A stretch of DNA of 64,000 bases, from positions 27,882 through 91,881 of the forward strand of contig CAZIJO010000002.1 in NCBI GenBank assembly GCA_964539515.1, given 5' to 3'. This stretch comes from JADLHS01 sp964539515. Lineage in GTDB: Bacteria; Verrucomicrobiota; Verrucomicrobiia; Limisphaerales; JADLHS01. Positions 61,354 to 64,000 of this stretch are shown piece by piece. Made by a program: the position numbers and the translations under genes. Below the pieces are notes generated by a model. The model did not search any database. It saw only the letters and a list, made by a program, of their open reading frames with translations, and was not told the origin of the DNA. Each line of letters opens with the position of its first letter. The first letter of the stretch is position 1.

Positions 61354-61902
61354 CTAGGCCGGGGAAGATTTGGCGGGCGGCAGGATTTCGACGACCTCCG
61401 ACAGCGGGCGGCCCTGGAGATCGGAGATCAGGGCTTTGCGGCCATAAAGGACTGCCGGGGCGGTGAGTTCAAACTTCTCGGCGATCAAGCCGTCGGTCTC
61501 CACCCGCAGGAACGCCCGGGTCTCGGTCCGATGGCGCACCCCGCAGTCGGCCAGAATGCGGCCCAACGGGATTTCCTCGGCCAGGATCAATTCCCGGACC
61601 TCTTCAGGATATCGGCCGACGTAGAGCTTGTTGGCCCCAAATTCCACGGGCTGTTCGTCGCGGTTCAGCCGGAGCACCACCTCGCGGAAATAAAAGTCTC
61701 CGCGGCGTTCGCGGCTCACGATCTCCAGATGAATGTCCGACTCGTAATGGGCCTCGAGCGTCGGGGTCATGTCGTTCTGGTGAACGAGCAACGACTTATA
61801 GGGCTCGGGCACGGCGTCGCCGGGGATCATCTCGATGCGAGGCAGCGGCTGTTTGGCCCGCTGGTAGAATTCCGAGAGGGGAAACGTGAAAGTATCAGGC
61901 AT
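61354..61902 (-). CDS. chorismate lyase-like protein (UbiC/UTRA superfamily)
   Basis: ATG 61902 gives 182 residues (MPDTFTFPLSEFYQRAKQPL); the frame runs to 61998 without support. The core matches chorismate pyruvate-lyase-type proteins (SLLVHQNDMTPTLEAHYESD, FREVVLRLNRDEQPVEFGAN, EEIPLGRILADCGVRHRTET). The R of REVVL and the PLGR motif are those of UbiC-like folds. The likely product, if active, is 4-hydroxybenzoate from chorismate. Its start overlaps the end of the radical SAM gene by 8 bases, so they are co-translated. Partner function is unknown. Confidence 0.65.
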   Translation of the reverse strand: MPDTFTFPLSEFYQRAKQPLPRIEMIPGDAVPEPYKSLLVHQNDMTPTLEAHYESDIHLEIVSRERRGDFYFREVVLRLNRDEQPVEFGANKLYVGRYPEEVRELILAEEIPLGRILADCGVRHRTETRAFLRVETDGLIAEKFELTAPAVLYGRKALISDLQGRPLSEVVEILPPAKSSPA

Positions 61903-63241
61903 AGCGTCCGGTCTTGTGTTCGGGTTTGAAAAACTCGTGGAGCAGGCGGTCGATCTGGAGCAACCCCTCGCGGGTGACCCCAATGCGATCGCCGCCATTC
62001 GTGAGGAAGCCCCAGCTTTTCAGCGTGGCCAGCGGCGCCGCAAACTGAACGCGGGGGTCGGCGCCAAATTTCTGCCAGTAATGTTGCGCGCTCACGCTGC
62101 CCAGCTTGAGACCGAGGATGAATTCCCGGATGTACCGCTCCTCCGGCGACGGGGTGAGCGCCCGATAGACCGGCAGCTGGCCGCCATTGACGGCTTCAAC
62201 ATACGGCTGGAACTCGTGGTGATTTTGATAATGGACGCCGCCCAGATGGCCAAAGCTCGCCACCCCGATGGATAAAATATCCGCGCCCGAAAACAGACCC
62301 TCCCGATAGATGAACTTCACCTGAGCCGGGTCGCGTACCACGGTGGTCCCGCTTGTGACGGTGTAGCCGATCTGCTCGAACGCGCGATAGGCATAATCCA
62401 CCCAGGCCCGCTTGGTTTCCCAATCGGCCACGGGCGCGACGAGTTTGCCGCCGGCCTTCATCTGCTGATAAATACCGGTGTTGAACGGCACTTCCATCTG
62501 GTAAATGGTCACCGAGTCGGGCCGCAGCGCCACGGCCTTCGCCACCGTCTCGCGCCACTTCTCCTCCGTCTCCTCGACCATGCCGGCAATCAGGTCAATG
62601 TTGATCTGCGGAAAACCGATTTCGCGTGCGTAGGCATAGGCGCGGGCGATCTCCTTGGAACGGTGCGCGCGGCCATTGATCTCCAGGATGTGATCGTCAA
62701 AGTGTTCGATGCCCAGGCTCAGGCGGGTGACGCCGAGCTCGCGAATCGCCTTTAACTTGTGATCCGTGAGCGTGCCCGGTTCGGCCTCGAAGGTCACCTC
62801 CTCGACTTCATCCCACGGCAGCAGCCGCTTCATGCCGTCGGTCAGGAATTTCAATTGATCCGGCGAAAGATAACTCGGCGTGCCCCCCCCGAAGTAAACA
62901 AACCTGGGTTTGCGCCCCCGGATCGCCGGCTTGCCCGCATAAACGGCCAGCTCCTTCAGCAATGCATCGAGATAGCCGCGCACTTCGGACGAATCTTTGT
63001 CGGTATAAACCTTGAAGTAGCAAAAGTGACAACGCTTGCGGCAAAAGGGAATGTGGACGTAATGGCCGAAGGGAGTCGAGGGGCGCGGGTCGAGGGGCGC
63101 GGGTCGGTCGAGGGCGGCTTCAAATTGTGCGACAAACTCCCGCTTCCAGAACGCGAACGGCGGGTAATTCGCGACGAAGTAATTGCCCGCGGTGGTTTCA
63201 TGCCGCAACGGCGGGGCCGCGGTGGTTGGAGCGTCGCTCAT
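61895..63241 (-). CDS. radical SAM protein of the coproporphyrinogen III oxidase (HemN/HemW) family
   Basis: ATG 63241 gives 448 residues (MSDAPTTAAPPLRHETTAGN), overlapping the stop of the PQQ-propeller gene by ATGA. The cluster motif is CRKRCHFCYF (CxxxCxxC) in HYVHIPFCRKRCHFCYFKVY. Other family segments are FVYFGGGTPSYLSPDQLKFL, FEAEPGTLTDHKLKAIRELG and NIDLIAGMVEETEEKWRETV. The C-terminal HemN-like domain has GVHYQNHHEFQPYVEAVNGG. HemN proper makes protoporphyrinogen; HemW inserts haem; some family members act on other substrates. Given the UbiC-like neighbour and CYF instead of the HemN CPFC, I do not assign haem synthesis. Confidence 0.9.
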   Translation of the reverse strand: MSDAPTTAAPPLRHETTAGNYFVANYPPFAFWKREFVAQFEAALDRPAPLDPRPSTPFGHYVHIPFCRKRCHFCYFKVYTDKDSSEVRGYLDALLKELAVYAGKPAIRGRKPRFVYFGGGTPSYLSPDQLKFLTDGMKRLLPWDEVEEVTFEAEPGTLTDHKLKAIRELGVTRLSLGIEHFDDHILEINGRAHRSKEIARAYAYAREIGFPQINIDLIAGMVEETEEKWRETVAKAVALRPDSVTIYQMEVPFNTGIYQQMKAGGKLVAPVADWETKRAWVDYAYRAFEQIGYTVTSGTTVVRDPAQVKFIYREGLFSGADILSIGVASFGHLGGVHYQNHHEFQPYVEAVNGGQLPVYRALTPSPEERYIREFILGLKLGSVSAQHYWQKFGADPRVQFAAPLATLKSWGFLTNGGDRIGVTREGLLQIDRLLHEFFKPEHKTGRYA

Positions 63242-64000
63242 TTCTTTTCTGCTTTTGCGCCGAAACAATAGACACTGCCATCGTCGCTGCCGATGACAAT
63301 CTTCCCGTCCGCCACGGCCGGGGAGCTGCCGACCGGCTGGCCGATTTCATACGACCAGAGTTCCTTGCCGTCACTCAGCTGCACCAGGTACACCCGGCCA
63401 TCGTCCGAGCCGACCACGACTTTGTCGCCGCAGACGACCGGCGAGCTGTCCACCCGCCCGCGCGTGGCCAGGCGCCAGATGCTCCGGCCATCGGAGCGAT
63501 TCAGACAGTGCAGCATTTTGTCGCGCCCTCCGAACACCACACGCTCAGGCGTGACGGCCGGGGAGGAAAAGTATGGGAATTGCCGGTCGCGAAACGTCCA
63601 CACGTTCGACCCCGACTTCAAGTCCGCGCACAGGAATTGATTCTCGTAATGGCCAAAGTACGCCCGCCCATCGGCCAACGCCACGGACGCCGCGATCGGG
63701 GCACCAATTTCATTGCTCCGGGATTGGGATCCGTCAGCCAGCGAAATGACATACAGCAGCCCATCACAGCCGCCAAAAACCGTGTGTCCGTCCGCCACGG
63801 CGGGAGAGCCGTTGATATAGTTGGCGGATTCATAGACCCAGTTGCTCTTGCCCGTAGCGGCCGCGAGACAGTGCAGTTTGAAATCGTAACTGCCAATGAG
63901 CACGTTGGTCTGGCCGCCCGCGACAAACCAGTTCGGGGCGCCGAGGATCTTGTCGCCGGTGGTGTATTTCCAAAGTTGCCGGCCGGTGGCGGCGTCGAGC
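63238..64000 (-). CDS. PQQ-type beta-propeller protein, partial
   Basis: The frame is open to the end of the window on the minus strand; 254 residues are visible. Repeats of about 40 residues have the PQQ-propeller pattern (LDAATGRQLWKYTTGDKI, LAAATGKSNWVYESANYING, VQLSDGKELWSYEIGQPVGS) with SPAVADGKIVIGSDDGSVYC. This is a multi-bladed PQQ-binding-like or BamB-like propeller. The beginning lies outside, so signal peptide and the number of blades are unknown. Stop overlaps the radical SAM start (ATGA). Whether it binds a quinone cofactor or only acts as scaffold cannot be told. Confidence 0.82.
   Translation of the reverse strand, partial: LDAATGRQLWKYTTGDKILGAPNWFVAGGQTNVLIGSYDFKLHCLAAATGKSNWVYESANYINGSPAVADGHTVFGGCDGLLYVISLADGSQSRSNEIGAPIAASVALADGRAYFGHYENQFLCADLKSGSNVWTFRDRQFPYFSSPAVTPERVVFGGRDKMLHCLNRSDGRSIWRLATRGRVDSSPVVCGDKVVVGSDDGRVYLVQLSDGKELWSYEIGQPVGSSPAVADGKIVIGSDDGSVYCFGAKAEKK

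Noticed and set aside
61895..63241. Naming the radical SAM gene hemN or hemW
   Set aside because: The cluster motif lacks the usual CPFC and the neighbours do not suggest haem synthesis; family level is all I can support.

Overview
The window is a high-GC bacterial chromosome segment. I read it as Verrucomicrobiota, probably the Pedosphaerales/Limisphaerales side. The support is indirect: DUF1559-like pseudopilins, tandem Tat-exported Gfo/Idh/MocA oxidoreductases, polysaccharide lyases ending in an EF-hand-like DxDxDG tail, very long ECF sigma factors with membrane extensions, WD40-like TolB/PD40 proteins, a PEP-CTERM tail, and short palindromic repeats between and inside genes. I saw no rRNA, tRNA, CRISPR array, insertion sequence or prophage.

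Layout. 1-13116 is a pectin/rhamnogalacturonan-type carbohydrate region: an alpha/alpha-toroid lyase-like protein cut by the window edge, an acetyl-xylan-esterase-like hydrolase, two pectate-lyase-fold proteins, a pseudopilin, a 1009-residue beta-propeller protein and two Tat-exported oxidoreductases. 13226-18144 holds an ECF sigma factor with a membrane partner and a divergent beta-propeller/di-haem cytochrome. 18396-21917 is sdhCAB. 21952-27597 is housekeeping (CoA-binding protein, EIIA, argS, a CRP-domain histidine kinase, purH). 27626-32294 is an exopolysaccharide export set (outer-membrane barrel, Wzc-like tyrosine kinase, Wza-like lipoprotein, FHA protein). 32544-37646 has a LysM/TPR protein, mazG, proB and an Hsp70. 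37804-40580 is a tandem pair of paralogous sigma factors fused to a membrane and BamE-like part. 40727-53860 is mixed: pseudopilin, MBL hydrolase, GH13 amylase, FG-GAP protein, DUF4337-like protein, CDF transporter, a PadR + HAAS/VIT/PEP-CTERM operon, DUF1015 and GAF proteins. 53931-64000 holds a halogenase-like flavoprotein, a compact type VII secretion-like operon, and a coupled PQQ-propeller / radical SAM / chorismate-lyase-like set.

The two most interesting items are these. (1) A WXG100 / coiled-coil / second WXG-like / three-domain FtsK-SpoIIIE (EssC/EccC-like) operon at 61201-55321, an apparently minimal type VII secretion-like system in a diderm. (2) A roughly 70-bp palindromic repeat present once between convergent genes (3011-3079) and twice translated in frame inside conserved genes: the Hsp70 nucleotide-binding domain (36834-36904) and the FtsK-like ATPase (56863-56932). 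This resembles the protein-coding palindromic elements of Rickettsia. The function of each family named here is established knowledge. That these particular genes do those jobs is inference from sequence read by eye.
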